Made by a program: the position numbers and the translations under genes | The notes under the pieces: generated by a model | What the model was told of the DNA's origin: nothing | The model's input: the letters and a program-made list of their open reading frames with translations, nothing else | Databases searched by the model: none | Part shown: in pieces, positions 16,723 through 25,880 of the stretch | How the letters are laid out: each line of letters opens with the position of its first letter | Numbering within the stretch: position 1 is the first letter of the stretch | Origin: Lachnospiraceae bacterium | GTDB lineage: Bacteria > Bacillota > Clostridia > Lachnospirales > Lachnospiraceae | Assembly (NCBI GenBank): GCA_016291405.1 | Contig: JAEEXG010000001.1 | Location: forward strand, 107,483-171,482 | Length of the DNA: 64,000 bases | Reading direction: 5' to 3'

Positions 16723-18060
16723 CTATTTAAACCTTCCCATAAGCGAATTAAAAAGTTCAAGCCCGCCGGATCTTACCATATGAGCCTTAACACCGAGAGT
16801 TTCTTCAAGCTCCGTTAATTTAATATCATCAAGGAAGATGTCTTCATCTGCTTTAAGTACGTTTCTTGGAAGCAATATATCTTTCTTTGCTCCGTGCTCC
16901 TTTAACTGAGCAATTATATCCTGCCCCGTAAGAAGCCCCGCTACCGTAATCTTCTCTCCAAAAAAATCATTTCTTATTGGCACAACATCAATGTTAATCT
17001 TTGGATATTCCGCCATAACCATATCGGCAAAGCGTTTCATGTAAGGATATGCAAGCCTTGCGGTAACTAAAGTTGCCTCATACGGCTTCATGAAAAACTT
17101 TTTGATTTTACCATAACGATTCTTTTCAAACACTTCTTCAAATTCGTTTTGAAGTGACCTTATCATTCCAACGCCGTTTTCAATCTGAAGATAACCGTCA
17201 TATCTGTCTTCCTCAGGCATTTCACGTCCTGCCAGAATATACCATTCGTCACTTGCATGAATAAAGTGAAGTCCGTGCTCTTTATAGCATATCTTCTGGA
17301 AACCTTCGATTAAGTCAATTACCTTAATGGCATCTTCTTTTGTAAAGGGCTCCAATGGATAAAGCCCTTCTCTAAACTTTGTAAGGCCTACAGGAACCAC
17401 CGAAACACTTTGAAGAACAGGTAAATACTTCATCAAATCTTCAATGGAACGCTTTAATTCATCCCCGTCGTTAACACCCTTACAAAGAACAATCTGACCG
17501 TTCATGGTAATGTTTTCTTCAAAGAAACGATCTGCAATTTTCAAGGAATCTCCCGCAAAGCGGTTATTTAACATTTTGCATCTAAGTTCGGGATTGGTGG
17601 TCTGGAAAGATATATTTATAGGCTCCATCCTAAACTTAATGATTCTCTTAATATCCTTTTCACTCATATTGGTTAAGGTGACGTAATTTCCTTGCAAGAA
17701 AGAAAGTCTTTGATCGTCATCCTTAAAATAAAGTGTCTCTCTCATTCCGGGAGGCATCTGATCGATAAAGCAAAAGATACAATTATTTCTGCATCTTCTG
17801 TAATCATCCATTAGGCCGTTTTCAAACTCTAAGCCTAAATCATCGTCTTCATCTTTATCTATGGAAAAAGTTAACTCTTCGTCGTTTCTTAAAACCACCA
17901 CATCAAGATGGCTTTCCAAAATACTGTATCTATAGTCAAAAATGTCTTCAACAACTTCGCCGTTAATACTTACAATAGTATCCCCGGCCATAATACCTGC
18001 TTCACTCGCCCAAGACCCCGCAATGACATTGCTAATCACATGAGATTTTGTCTTGTTCAT
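16723..18060 (-). CDS. PDZ and radical-SAM DUF512-family protein
   Basis: The N-terminal about 55 residues form a PDZ-like domain (AGIMAGDTIVSINGEVV). A CX3CX2C cluster follows in RRCRNNCIFCF, as in radical-SAM proteins, and the rest matches the DUF512 family. Genes of this family regularly stand directly before der in Clostridia, as here. The biochemical reaction is not established. It starts after the terminator of the preceding two-component operon, with GGAG ahead of the ATG. Confidence 0.85.
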   Translation of the reverse strand: MNKTKSHVISNVIAGSWASEAGIMAGDTIVSINGEVVEDIFDYRYSILESHLDVVVLRNDEELTFSIDKDEDDDLGLEFENGLMDDYRRCRNNCIFCFIDQMPPGMRETLYFKDDDQRLSFLQGNYVTLTNMSEKDIKRIIKFRMEPINISFQTTNPELRCKMLNNRFAGDSLKIADRFFEENITMNGQIVLCKGVNDGDELKRSIEDLMKYLPVLQSVSVVPVGLTKFREGLYPLEPFTKEDAIKVIDLIEGFQKICYKEHGLHFIHASDEWYILAGREMPEEDRYDGYLQIENGVGMIRSLQNEFEEVFEKNRYGKIKKFFMKPYEATLVTARLAYPYMKRFADMVMAEYPKINIDVVPIRNDFFGEKITVAGLLTGQDIIAQLKEHGAKKDILLPRNVLKADEDIFLDDIKLTELEETLGVKAHMVRSGGLELFNSLMGRFK

Positions 18061-18107
18061 ATCTACTCCTTTATTTTACATACGAATTCATTTTATACGA
18101 TATTAAG

Positions 18108-18137
18108 AAAAAAAGGAAGTGTAAAAGCACTTCCTTT
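18108..18137 (-). terminator. Intrinsic terminator after the sensor kinase gene
   Basis: A 10-bp stem (18112-18121 and 18128-18137) closes 6 bp past the kinase stop and runs into a U-rich tract on the minus strand. It separates the two-component operon from the DUF512-der operon. Confidence 0.85.
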
Positions 18138-18142
18138 AAGCT

Positions 18143-20689
18143 TTATGAACAGGTATCAAATGTAAGCGTTACTTTAAATAAATCACCGTCCAAGTAGATT
18201 TCAAAATCACCTTTCTGAGCGTTTGTTAAGCTCTTAGCAATTGAGAGTCCAAGTCCCGAACCTTCCGTGCTTCTTGAAACATCTCCTCTTATAAATCTTT
18301 CGGTAAGTTCATCCGCAGGAATGTTTAACTGCTGGCCCGAAATATTCTTTAAAGCAAATACAACTTTCTTCTTATCGTCTTCTTTTAATGTCACAAGATC
18401 TAAGTAAACTCTTGTTTCAGGCATTGCGTATTTATAAACGTTATTAAACAAGTTTTCAATAACTCTCCACATATGCCTTGGATCCGCCATGATATAAATA
18501 GGTTCTTTTGGCGCATTTACAACAAGGTTAAGACTCTTTTCGTTGAACTTATCTTCAAATTCACCTTTAGCCTGCTTAACAAATTCACAAAAATCAATCC
18601 TAATTAAATCAATTGAAATATTACCGGATGTAATTTTTGACGCTTCCACAAGGTCAAAAGTAAGCTGTTTTAATCTTTGAGACTTTTCATCCAAAACCCT
18701 TATGTATTTTCTTATTCTTTCATCTTCTATGTTTTCTCTTTTTAATAAATCAACATAGTTAATGATTGAAGTAAGAGGAGTCTTAATATCGTGGGATACG
18801 TTTGTAATCAAATCAGCCTTAAGCTTTTCGTCTTTAGTACTTATTTCAACGGCTTTACCAAGGCCTTTGCCTATGTCGTTTACGGCAGCCGCCAAATCTC
18901 TGTTATCTCCGTGTACCTTTATATCATCAATCTTATAATCGTATTCACCGCCGCTTATGGCTCTGATTCCGTCAATTATTTTCTTTCTTTCCCAGTTTCT
19001 GTTAAAGAGCATGATTCCGATTATTACATCAAATGCAAATAATATGGCAAAAGAAAGAAGCGGGTGTTCTCCGAAGAAAATCATGCATCCCCAGAATACG
19101 TTAAATAAAAGGTACAAAATGTATCCAAGCCAGGTTCTTATTGCAACACCGGCACTGTCATACACTCTCCATCCCCATCTTCTTATTCTGACGGTAGTCC
19201 TCTTTAAGAACGGGCTTAAAAGAGAATATATACTTCCTTCCAAAAGGTTTTTACATATAATACGTCTAATAAATCCATAGGTAAAAATAAGGGCTATAAC
19301 TATATCAACAAACACAAGGAAGCCTGAACTGTAAAATGAAGCCCAGTAATCTTCGCTAAGCCTGTAATCAAGCTCATTTATGGTAATGGATTCACAGAAA
19401 TATAAAAGCATTACTAAAAGAGCCACGGAAAGAACACCTATTTCAATTGGAATCTTTTCAAATCTTCCAAGTAGCTTCTTTCCTTCTTCGCCCACATACA
19501 GTTTCTTTTCGCCGGAAATTATCATAACTCCCAATGCTAAAAAGGCAACCATGGAAAATGCGCCCAAAGAAACTATCCAGGGTATCTGCTTTGCTGTATT
19601 TTCAAGTGCAAACTTGTTGGTAGAAAAAACATCGGTTACGGGAAGTTTTTCATCTACACCTATCCAAATCTGAGTATCTTCAGGATAAGCATAAGCATAG
19701 TTTTGTGTAACCAAATCTCCTATTTCACTGTATTTAAGAGGTGTTGTGTTTGCGTCTGAAGGGTAAGGGTCGTAAACGTTACCGGGAACCGCATAAATTC
19801 TTTGTTCAAACTCACTGAAAACAGACTTAATCTTTGTATCGGATGCACCTTTGTTTATCTTTGAAACATTGGTATATAAAGTACGGGCATTGTCTTTTGT
19901 CATTACAATTGCGTACTTTACGTTGGTGTTTCCTTCTTTGTAGATTTCAGAGTCCTTTACATATTCTATGTAGTTAATGTATAAGTCGCTGATAGTCTTT
20001 TGAACGTTTGAAACAATGGTCTGATAATCCGCTTCATTGTCAACGTATGCCTCGATATTTTTGCCGTCAATTGTCTTAAATTCGTTTGACAGTGTTTCAA
20101 ATGAAGTATAAGGATCGTCAAAAGATTGGGCATCGGGAAATTTCTCCAGGTTTCTTTCCAACCCAAAAAAGTCACAATATTCACCTACTGTGTAAAACTT
20201 GTAACTTGAAGAAGCCCCTTTGTCATTATAGACACGCTGGCCCCAGCGAATTAAGTCATCAAGGTAATATGACACTTCCGGGCCATCGTATGAAGAGCGT
20301 GATAATCTGTTGGCAAATTCGCCAACATTTATAATTTTGTTTTTGGCATACTTACCGTCAATCTCCATCTGTTCACGAATTGTGACATAACGGATTATTG
20401 AAGTGGTGCTTGCCTTTAAATTCCTATGATATATCTCCGACTCAAAATATGGAGTCAGAATATCCTTAATAGAAGGGACAAATGATTCGGTATAAGTCCC
20501 TCCTACATCCACTTTTACCTGTACCTGAGCGCTTAAGTGGTATACAAAGAAACAAATACCGATAATCGTTCCGCACAAAGCTTGCAAAAAGATCAGAATG
20601 AATCTTTTGACAGACCATTTCTTCTTTTTAGCATGTAACTCATCATTCTCTTTTTTATTCTCTGCAAGTTCTTTGTCTTTTTTGCCCAT
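18143..20689 (-). CDS. Membrane sensor histidine kinase
   Basis: This is the kinase partner of the response regulator 10 bp upstream. A charged cytoplasmic N-terminus is followed by TM1 (31-52), an extracellular region of about 315 residues (53-368), then about five membrane segments (369-563). HisKA has H633 in NVSHDIKTP, and the HATPase domain has N-box NLFNNVYKY and G2 GSGLGLSIAKSL. All catalytic motifs are intact. The sensory region has no domain I recognise. The multi-pass architecture and long ectodomain are unusual for a kinase paired with an OmpR-type regulator; the signal is unknown. Confidence 0.9.
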   Translation of the reverse strand: MGKKDKELAENKKENDELHAKKKKWSVKRFILIFLQALCGTIIGICFFVYHLSAQVQVKVDVGGTYTESFVPSIKDILTPYFESEIYHRNLKASTTSIIRYVTIREQMEIDGKYAKNKIINVGEFANRLSRSSYDGPEVSYYLDDLIRWGQRVYNDKGASSSYKFYTVGEYCDFFGLERNLEKFPDAQSFDDPYTSFETLSNEFKTIDGKNIEAYVDNEADYQTIVSNVQKTISDLYINYIEYVKDSEIYKEGNTNVKYAIVMTKDNARTLYTNVSKINKGASDTKIKSVFSEFEQRIYAVPGNVYDPYPSDANTTPLKYSEIGDLVTQNYAYAYPEDTQIWIGVDEKLPVTDVFSTNKFALENTAKQIPWIVSLGAFSMVAFLALGVMIISGEKKLYVGEEGKKLLGRFEKIPIEIGVLSVALLVMLLYFCESITINELDYRLSEDYWASFYSSGFLVFVDIVIALIFTYGFIRRIICKNLLEGSIYSLLSPFLKRTTVRIRRWGWRVYDSAGVAIRTWLGYILYLLFNVFWGCMIFFGEHPLLSFAILFAFDVIIGIMLFNRNWERKKIIDGIRAISGGEYDYKIDDIKVHGDNRDLAAAVNDIGKGLGKAVEISTKDEKLKADLITNVSHDIKTPLTSIINYVDLLKRENIEDERIRKYIRVLDEKSQRLKQLTFDLVEASKITSGNISIDLIRIDFCEFVKQAKGEFEDKFNEKSLNLVVNAPKEPIYIMADPRHMWRVIENLFNNVYKYAMPETRVYLDLVTLKEDDKKKVVFALKNISGQQLNIPADELTERFIRGDVSRSTEGSGLGLSIAKSLTNAQKGDFEIYLDGDLFKVTLTFDTCS

Positions 20690-20699
20690 TTATGCTCCG

Positions 20700-21392
20700 T
20701 TAGATTTTATCAACTTTGTAGCCGACACCCCAAACGACCTTTAAGTATTTAGGCTCTCTGGGGTTAATCTCTATTTTTTCTCTTATGTGTCTTATATGTA
20801 CCGCAACTGTGTTGTCGGCACCGATTGCCTGTTCATTCCAGATCTTTTCATAAATCTGGTCGATAGAAAATACTCGTCCCTGGTTCTTAACAAGTAAAAG
20901 AAGGATGTTATATTCGATAGGTGTAAGCTTCACCAAAACATCATCTACAGTAACTTCTTTTGTATCGTCGTTCATAACAAGACCGCCTACCGAGAAAACC
21001 GACTGGCTTTGAGCAGGCATATTGCCAAGTTTTGTGTATCTTCTTAATTGAGACTTTACTCTGGCAACAAGTTCCAAAGGATTAAAAGGTTTGGAAAGGT
21101 AATCGTCCGCACCGATATTAAGTCCCAAAATCTTATCGGGATCTTCAGTCTTTGCCGAAAGAATAATGATGGGAATACTTGAAGTTTCTCTAATCTTTAA
21201 AATAGCATGAATACCGTCAAGTCTTGGCATCATTACGTCTATAATAAGCAACTGAATTTCATTTTTCTTTAAACACTCAAGTGCTTCAATACCGTCATAG
21301 GCTTTAAGCACATTGTAACCTTCCTGTAAAAGGTAAATCTCTATAGCGTCAACAATTTCGTGATCATCATCACATACTAAAATATTAGCCAT
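20700..21392 (-). CDS. OmpR-family response regulator
   Basis: An N-terminal receiver shows the acidic pocket CDDD (residues 7-10), phospho-acceptor aspartate in IIDVMMPRLDG and lysine in LSKPF. A C-terminal winged-helix DNA-binding domain (about 130-230) ends in the usual VWGVGYKVD. It is the first gene of the pair with the 848-residue sensor kinase and probably autoregulates the operon. No DNA target could be recognised nearby. Confidence 0.95.
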   Translation of the reverse strand: MANILVCDDDHEIVDAIEIYLLQEGYNVLKAYDGIEALECLKKNEIQLLIIDVMMPRLDGIHAILKIRETSSIPIIILSAKTEDPDKILGLNIGADDYLSKPFNPLELVARVKSQLRRYTKLGNMPAQSQSVFSVGGLVMNDDTKEVTVDDVLVKLTPIEYNILLLLVKNQGRVFSIDQIYEKIWNEQAIGADNTVAVHIRHIREKIEINPREPKYLKVVWGVGYKVDKI

Positions 21393-21474
21393 TTTTATTC
21401 CCTCCGTCCTTATCAGATTATCAGTAATTTATTAATGTGCAAATTTATTTTTCTTAATGTTTCTTTAATAAGGC

Positions 21475-21822
21475 CTAGCACGAAAATGCGTTTTTGACCC
21501 ATTGGATATCGTTTTCTGTTATTCCGATACAGTCAAACCTTACAAAAGTATCCTGTGGATATTTATATTTATACAAAAAGAAACGCGCCGCATTTATTAT
21601 ATTTCTTTGCTTTTTGTAATTAACTGCCTCCAAGGGACTTCCGTAGGCTTGAGTCTTTCTGTACTTAACCTCAAAGAAAACTATATATTCTTTATCTTTT
21701 CCTATAATATCAATCTCCCCGTGGGAAGAATAAAAGTTTCTTTGAAGGATTTTAACATTCTGCTTTTTTAGATATTCGCAGGCTAAATCTTCTTTTATTG
21801 AACCTTCACTTCTTTTGTTCAT
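21475..21822 (-). CDS. yraN: YraN family (UPF0102) nuclease-like protein
   Basis: This small protein has the restriction-endonuclease-like fold signature of the family: GEIDIIGKD followed by FFEVKYR, giving the D-(E)VK catalytic pattern. The length of 115 aa is normal. It is the last gene of the lepB-rbgA-lepB-rnhB-ylqG-ylqH-yraN run. A role in DNA processing or recombination is often assumed but not proven. Confidence 0.9.
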   Translation of the reverse strand: MNKRSEGSIKEDLACEYLKKQNVKILQRNFYSSHGEIDIIGKDKEYIVFFEVKYRKTQAYGSPLEAVNYKKQRNIINAARFFLYKYKYPQDTFVRFDCIGITENDIQWVKNAFSC

Positions 21823-21824
21823 AA

Positions 21825-22109
21825 CTAGCTTTTCATCTTACCTTTTAATTTATCCATAGCATCCACGAATACTAAGATTTCAGCCACAACTTCATAAAGT
21901 TCGGGAGGAATGTTCTCCCCAACGTCTAACTTTGAAAGCGTTGCCGCAAGCTTTTCATCTTCATGAACGGGAATGTTTTCTTTCTTTGCTTCATCAAGAA
22001 TTCTTTCGGCAACATGACCGCTACCTGTGGCGATTACCTTAGGCGCTATGTCATTAGGATCGTATTCAAGGGCTATAGCCTGTTTTACTTTGTTTGTCTT
22101 TTTCTCCAT
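21825..22109 (-). CDS. ylqH: FlhB C-terminal-like protein (YlqH type)
   Basis: It matches the cytoplasmic C-terminal part of the flagellar export protein FlhB (ALEYDPND, PKVIATGSGHVAERI, NIPPELYEVVAEIL), but lacks the membrane domain and the NPTH autocleavage motif. In B. subtilis the equivalent ylqH also follows ylqG and rnhB. Stand-alone FlhB tails can complement truncated FlhB in some bacteria. The role here is inferred only. It lies 3 bp downstream of the ylqG-like gene. Confidence 0.85.
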   Translation of the reverse strand: MEKKTNKVKQAIALEYDPNDIAPKVIATGSGHVAERILDEAKKENIPVHEDEKLAATLSKLDVGENIPPELYEVVAEILVFVDAMDKLKGKMKS

Positions 22110-22111
22110 AC

Positions 22112-23641
22112 CTATACCCTGGCGTCGAATGATGTGTGTGCAAGCATCACTTTTGAATTGGTCATTGAAAGCATGGTTTCAATGGGGGTGTTACTCTCTT
22201 TGCTGATTTGAGATGAAAAGCTTAAATTATAGCCTTTATCGGATAATCTTTTATCAAGGAAAGATATGTTCTTTTCTATGAAATTTAAGCTCTCTTCATC
22301 TGCAAGGACAAAGTTTGTGGTAATATTTGAGCCCGATAATTTAACATAAATATCTGCAGGGCCCAAGTTATTGGTATCAAGGTGAATAAAGGCACTTACG
22401 GAAGAATCCGGTGAGCTCAAACCACGTTTATTACTAAATACATACAGTTCTCCCGCCTTATTTCCGTTTTCTCCTTTAAAAGGAATCTGCACATAAGGAA
22501 TAAAGTGGTTTAAAGATTCAATAAAATCAAGGTTATGAGAAAGTGTATTTAACTGCGTAAGTACGGGACTTTCTTTAGGGAATATTTCCGCAAGCTCTCT
22601 TTGTAAGCTCTTTGTATCTTCAAAAAGCTTTTTATATAGTTCAGTTACGCTTTCTTTTTCCGAAATGGTTTCTTTGTTTAAAATCCAGTTTTTTTGAATA
22701 GCCTTATCAACAGAGTTTTTAAGAATAGGCTTTAAAATATCATTAAGTTTTTCAGCCACTTCTTTTTTATCAAATGAAAGGGGATTTTTAGTTTGTAAAG
22801 CACTATCCTTTTCTTCGCTTTCAGGTAAACCTGACAAAAGCTTATCCGCCGAATCTTTAATTTCTTTCGTTAACTTAGGAATAAAAGAACCTACGCTCTC
22901 TTCACTGTTTTCAGCCTCAAAATTAGAAACAGCCTTACTTATAACAGCTTCCAATTCTTTTAAATCAGCCACATTTCCCTTTTCGAAGTTAGTTAAAATA
23001 TGCTCAGATATTTCCTTTGAAAACTCAGAAGACATGGTAGTTGATATTTCCGAAAAACTGTTTGTAACGGATTGCTTTGTGTTTAAATAGTTTTCGTATT
23101 GTTTAAGGTTTTCAGGCGTTCTTTCAATACCCATTTTCTGTAAATCAACAATATATTTAATGGGAACGCCCGGATTATTGTAAACATCCTTAAAAGAAGC
23201 AAGCAGGGATTTTTTATCTATGGGATTACCATATTCCATGTTTCTAACAGTTAATTCCAGGGTTTCTGAATTAACCTGAAGTCCCGCCTGCTTAATGGCC
23301 ATTTCGGCCGTTTGAGATGAGTTTGTATTTACATTTAATGGTCTTAGGGAAATATGTGAATCGGATGTTTTGGCAACTTCAAATAGAACAGTCTTTCCTA
23401 CTTCAAGCATTACGCCGTTCTCTGCCTTGGCGCTTACCAAAACGTTATCACCGGTCTTAAATGAATACATTTTTTCATCGGATGAAACAATCTTTCCCAA
23501 GATGGTTTCTCCGTTTGAGAGGCCGTCAAGCAGCTCAAGAAGAGCCAAGTCGTTGGCGTCCTTGGCTTGAGCAAGCACATCGATACGTGTATCAACGCTT
23601 TGAATCTGATTTGTTAAAAAAGAAAGTGGAAAGCCTGCCAT
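22112..23641 (-). CDS. FliK-like / YlqG-like protein
   Basis: The long N-terminal part is hydrophilic, Glu/Lys/Ser-rich and low in complexity, after an opening beta-rich segment (residues 45-100, FKTGDNVLVSA). The C-terminal about 100 residues (LGPADIYVKLSGSNITTNF) resemble the flagellar hook-length control C-terminal domain. The position between rnhB and a FlhB-like gene matches ylqG of B. subtilis. Because FliK measures hook length by contacting FlhB, the pair with the next gene is suggestive, though the true fliK may be elsewhere. Confidence 0.75.
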   Translation of the reverse strand: MAGFPLSFLTNQIQSVDTRIDVLAQAKDANDLALLELLDGLSNGETILGKIVSSDEKMYSFKTGDNVLVSAKAENGVMLEVGKTVLFEVAKTSDSHISLRPLNVNTNSSQTAEMAIKQAGLQVNSETLELTVRNMEYGNPIDKKSLLASFKDVYNNPGVPIKYIVDLQKMGIERTPENLKQYENYLNTKQSVTNSFSEISTTMSSEFSKEISEHILTNFEKGNVADLKELEAVISKAVSNFEAENSEESVGSFIPKLTKEIKDSADKLLSGLPESEEKDSALQTKNPLSFDKKEVAEKLNDILKPILKNSVDKAIQKNWILNKETISEKESVTELYKKLFEDTKSLQRELAEIFPKESPVLTQLNTLSHNLDFIESLNHFIPYVQIPFKGENGNKAGELYVFSNKRGLSSPDSSVSAFIHLDTNNLGPADIYVKLSGSNITTNFVLADEESLNFIEKNISFLDKRLSDKGYNLSFSSQISKESNTPIETMLSMTNSKVMLAHTSFDARV

Positions 23642-23656
23642 TTATCTGCCTCTTTT

Positions 23657-24415
23657 TTATACGAAATTGCCTATAAAAGAATTTCTGTGAATCGGTGTTT
23701 TACCATATTTTTTAAGGGCTTCAATATGGTCCGCACTTCCGTATCCTTTATTTGATTTAAAGTTATATTCAGGATAAATCGCGTCATATTCAACCATTAA
23801 TCTATCCCTTGTAACTTTTGCCACTATACTGGCGGCTGCAATGGAAACGCTCTTTGCATCTCCCTTAATTATGGGAACCTGCTTCATGGGAAGCCCCGGA
23901 ATTGTAACAGCATCGTTTAACAATACATCAGGGACCACGCTTAATTTAGATACCGCATCTCTCATTGCTTCGTAGGTAGCATTTAAAATATTAATTTCAT
24001 CAATTCTTTCAGGCCCAACAAAACCAAGGCCTACACTTACGGCGTTTTCCATTATTACATCATAAAGTTCTTCTCGTTTCTTTGCCGTAAGCTTTTTAGA
24101 ATCGTTTAAATAAAGTATCTTAGAGTCTTTTGGTAAAATAACCGCGCCTGCAACCACAGGGCCGGCAAGAGGGCCTCTGCCCACTTCATCTATGCCACAA
24201 ACATACCCAAGGCTTTCATACTTTTTTTCATACTCTTTTAAAGCTTCTATTCTAAGAAGCTCTTTTTCATATGCATCAATTTTCTTTTTAGCGGAAAGTA
24301 CATACTTCTTTACGCCGTCTCTGTCATCGGATGAGTATTCTTCTATTAATTTATTAAGTGTATCTACATCTTCTGTTTTAAAGAGATTTCCGATTTCTTT
24401 GATGGATGCAGCCAT
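23657..24415 (-). CDS. rnhB: Ribonuclease HII
   Basis: This enzyme removes ribonucleotides misincorporated in DNA. The metal-binding motif GIDEVGRGPLAGP (about residues 75-87) gives the catalytic Asp and Glu, and further acids lie in the DALLN/DAVTIPG and AASIVAKVTRD segments. The extra about 70 N-terminal residues before the catalytic domain are typical of Firmicute RNase HII. It is in the rbgA-lepB-rnhB run. With rnhA at 2939-3412, both RNase H types are present. Confidence 0.96.
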   Translation of the reverse strand: MAASIKEIGNLFKTEDVDTLNKLIEEYSSDDRDGVKKYVLSAKKKIDAYEKELLRIEALKEYEKKYESLGYVCGIDEVGRGPLAGPVVAGAVILPKDSKILYLNDSKKLTAKKREELYDVIMENAVSVGLGFVGPERIDEINILNATYEAMRDAVSKLSVVPDVLLNDAVTIPGLPMKQVPIIKGDAKSVSIAAASIVAKVTRDRLMVEYDAIYPEYNFKSNKGYGSADHIEALKKYGKTPIHRNSFIGNFV

Positions 24416-24420
24416 AGCCC

Positions 24421-24963
24421 TTAATTACCTTTCTCAACTTTTCCAAAAGATGAAAGCGGCCATATTCTAAGCCATGCTTTTCCAAGTATTTCTTTTCTGT
24501 TTACAATACTTACTTCATCAAATCTTGAATCGGAGGAATTGTTTCTGTTATCTCCAAGGACAAAGTACTGTCCCTCGCCAAGCTTAATAGGTTCGGCAGC
24601 ATTTCCGGGATCTTTTATAATTTCTCTTCCGTAACCTTCTTCCAAAATTTCACCGTTAATATAAATATTTCCGTCATAATCAATCTGAACGGTTTCACCG
24701 GGAAGTCCGATTACTCTCTTAATATAGTTTTTACCTGATTTATCTCTGAAAGGAAAAACTACAACGTCAAATCTTTCAGGATCATGGAAGCTATATGAAA
24801 TCTTATTTAAAATAAGATTGTCTCCGTCATATAAGGTATTCATCATGGAAGGACCGTTAACGCGGGTTCTTTGACCCACGAACTTGATTATCAAAAACGA
24901 AATAACCAATACCCCAAGTAAATATAAACTCATACTAAGTATTTCTTTTAATTTTTCATTCAT
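24421..24963 (-). CDS. lepB: Signal peptidase I (first copy)
   Basis: This membrane serine-lysine protease cleaves signal peptides of exported proteins. One N-terminal anchor (about 8-27) is followed by the nucleophile Ser in NGPSMMNTL and the general-base Lys in YIKRVIGLPGE. A GDNRNNSSDSR box closes the catalytic core. It overlaps the upstream rbgA by 4 bp. A second, distinct signal peptidase lies on the other side of rbgA. Confidence 0.95.
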   Translation of the reverse strand: MNEKLKEILSMSLYLLGVLVISFLIIKFVGQRTRVNGPSMMNTLYDGDNLILNKISYSFHDPERFDVVVFPFRDKSGKNYIKRVIGLPGETVQIDYDGNIYINGEILEEGYGREIIKDPGNAAEPIKLGEGQYFVLGDNRNNSSDSRFDEVSIVNRKEILGKAWLRIWPLSSFGKVEKGN

Positions 24964-25880
24964 GGTCTCTCTAATGTAATTTTACCGATTTTACCGCTTC
25001 TAAAATCGTCTAAAATTATACCCCCTACTTTAAAATAATCCGTTGATGCTCCTTGTTTTAAGCATCCTCTTTTTTTAGCTATATAGTCCATCATAACGGA
25101 CTGAGCGGTTGCGAACTGTTCATATTCATCAAGATTTTGAGTGTTACAGGTTTCTTCCGACAAATCGTAACGCTCTTTTAATAGATTTGGATAATTGTCT
25201 TTTAAGAACAATAAAAGTTCTCCTGCCAGTTCTTCGGTTACCAATATTTCATCATTGATAGAACCAAGAAAAGCAAGATTAAGTCCAACATTTTTATCTT
25301 CAAACTTAGGCCACAAAATACCGGGTGTATCCAAAAGTTCCAAGTTTGAATCAATCTTTATCCATTGTTTGCCTACGGTTACACCTGGCTTATTGCCGGC
25401 CTTTGCCACATTTCTTCCTGAATAGGCATTTATAAATGTGGATTTTCCAACATTTGGAATGCCCACAACCATGGCTCTTATGGGCTGATTTTTAATGCCT
25501 TTTGATAAATTACGCTCTATTTTTTCTTTGCAAACTTCTTTAACGGCGGGCAAAACCGACCTTAAACCTTCTTTGTTTTTGGAGTTTACAAAGATAGCTT
25601 TAATACCTTTGCTTAAAAAGTATTCTTTCCATTCTTCGTTTATATTTTTATCGGCCAAATCTGCCTTATTCATCACCACAAGACGTGATTTGTTTTGAGC
25701 CATTTTATCGATATCGGGATTTCTGCTTGAAAGTGGAGCTCTTGCATCAAGGATCTCTATAACAAGATCGATTAACTTCATCTCGCTCTCCATCATCTTT
25801 CTAGCTTTATTCATATGTCCCGGATACCAGTTAATTACTTTTCTCTGGAAATCGTTTTTTGAATTTTCTATTTGAATCAC
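24960..25880 (-). CDS. rbgA: Ribosome biogenesis GTPase RbgA (YlqF)
   Basis: This is a circularly permuted GTPase needed for late 50S assembly. The G4 motif NKADL (about 70) comes before G1 GIPNVGKST (about 140) and G3 DTPG (about 185), the order characteristic of this family. An N-terminal WYPGHMNKA segment is also diagnostic. Its place beside rplS and trmD is conserved. It overlaps the downstream lepB by 4 bp and follows the second lepB directly. Confidence 0.95.
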   Translation of the reverse strand: MIQIENSKNDFQRKVINWYPGHMNKARKMMESEMKLIDLVIEILDARAPLSSRNPDIDKMAQNKSRLVVMNKADLADKNINEEWKEYFLSKGIKAIFVNSKNKEGLRSVLPAVKEVCKEKIERNLSKGIKNQPIRAMVVGIPNVGKSTFINAYSGRNVAKAGNKPGVTVGKQWIKIDSNLELLDTPGILWPKFEDKNVGLNLAFLGSINDEILVTEELAGELLLFLKDNYPNLLKERYDLSEETCNTQNLDEYEQFATAQSVMMDYIAKKRGCLKQGASTDYFKVGGIILDDFRSGKIGKITLERP

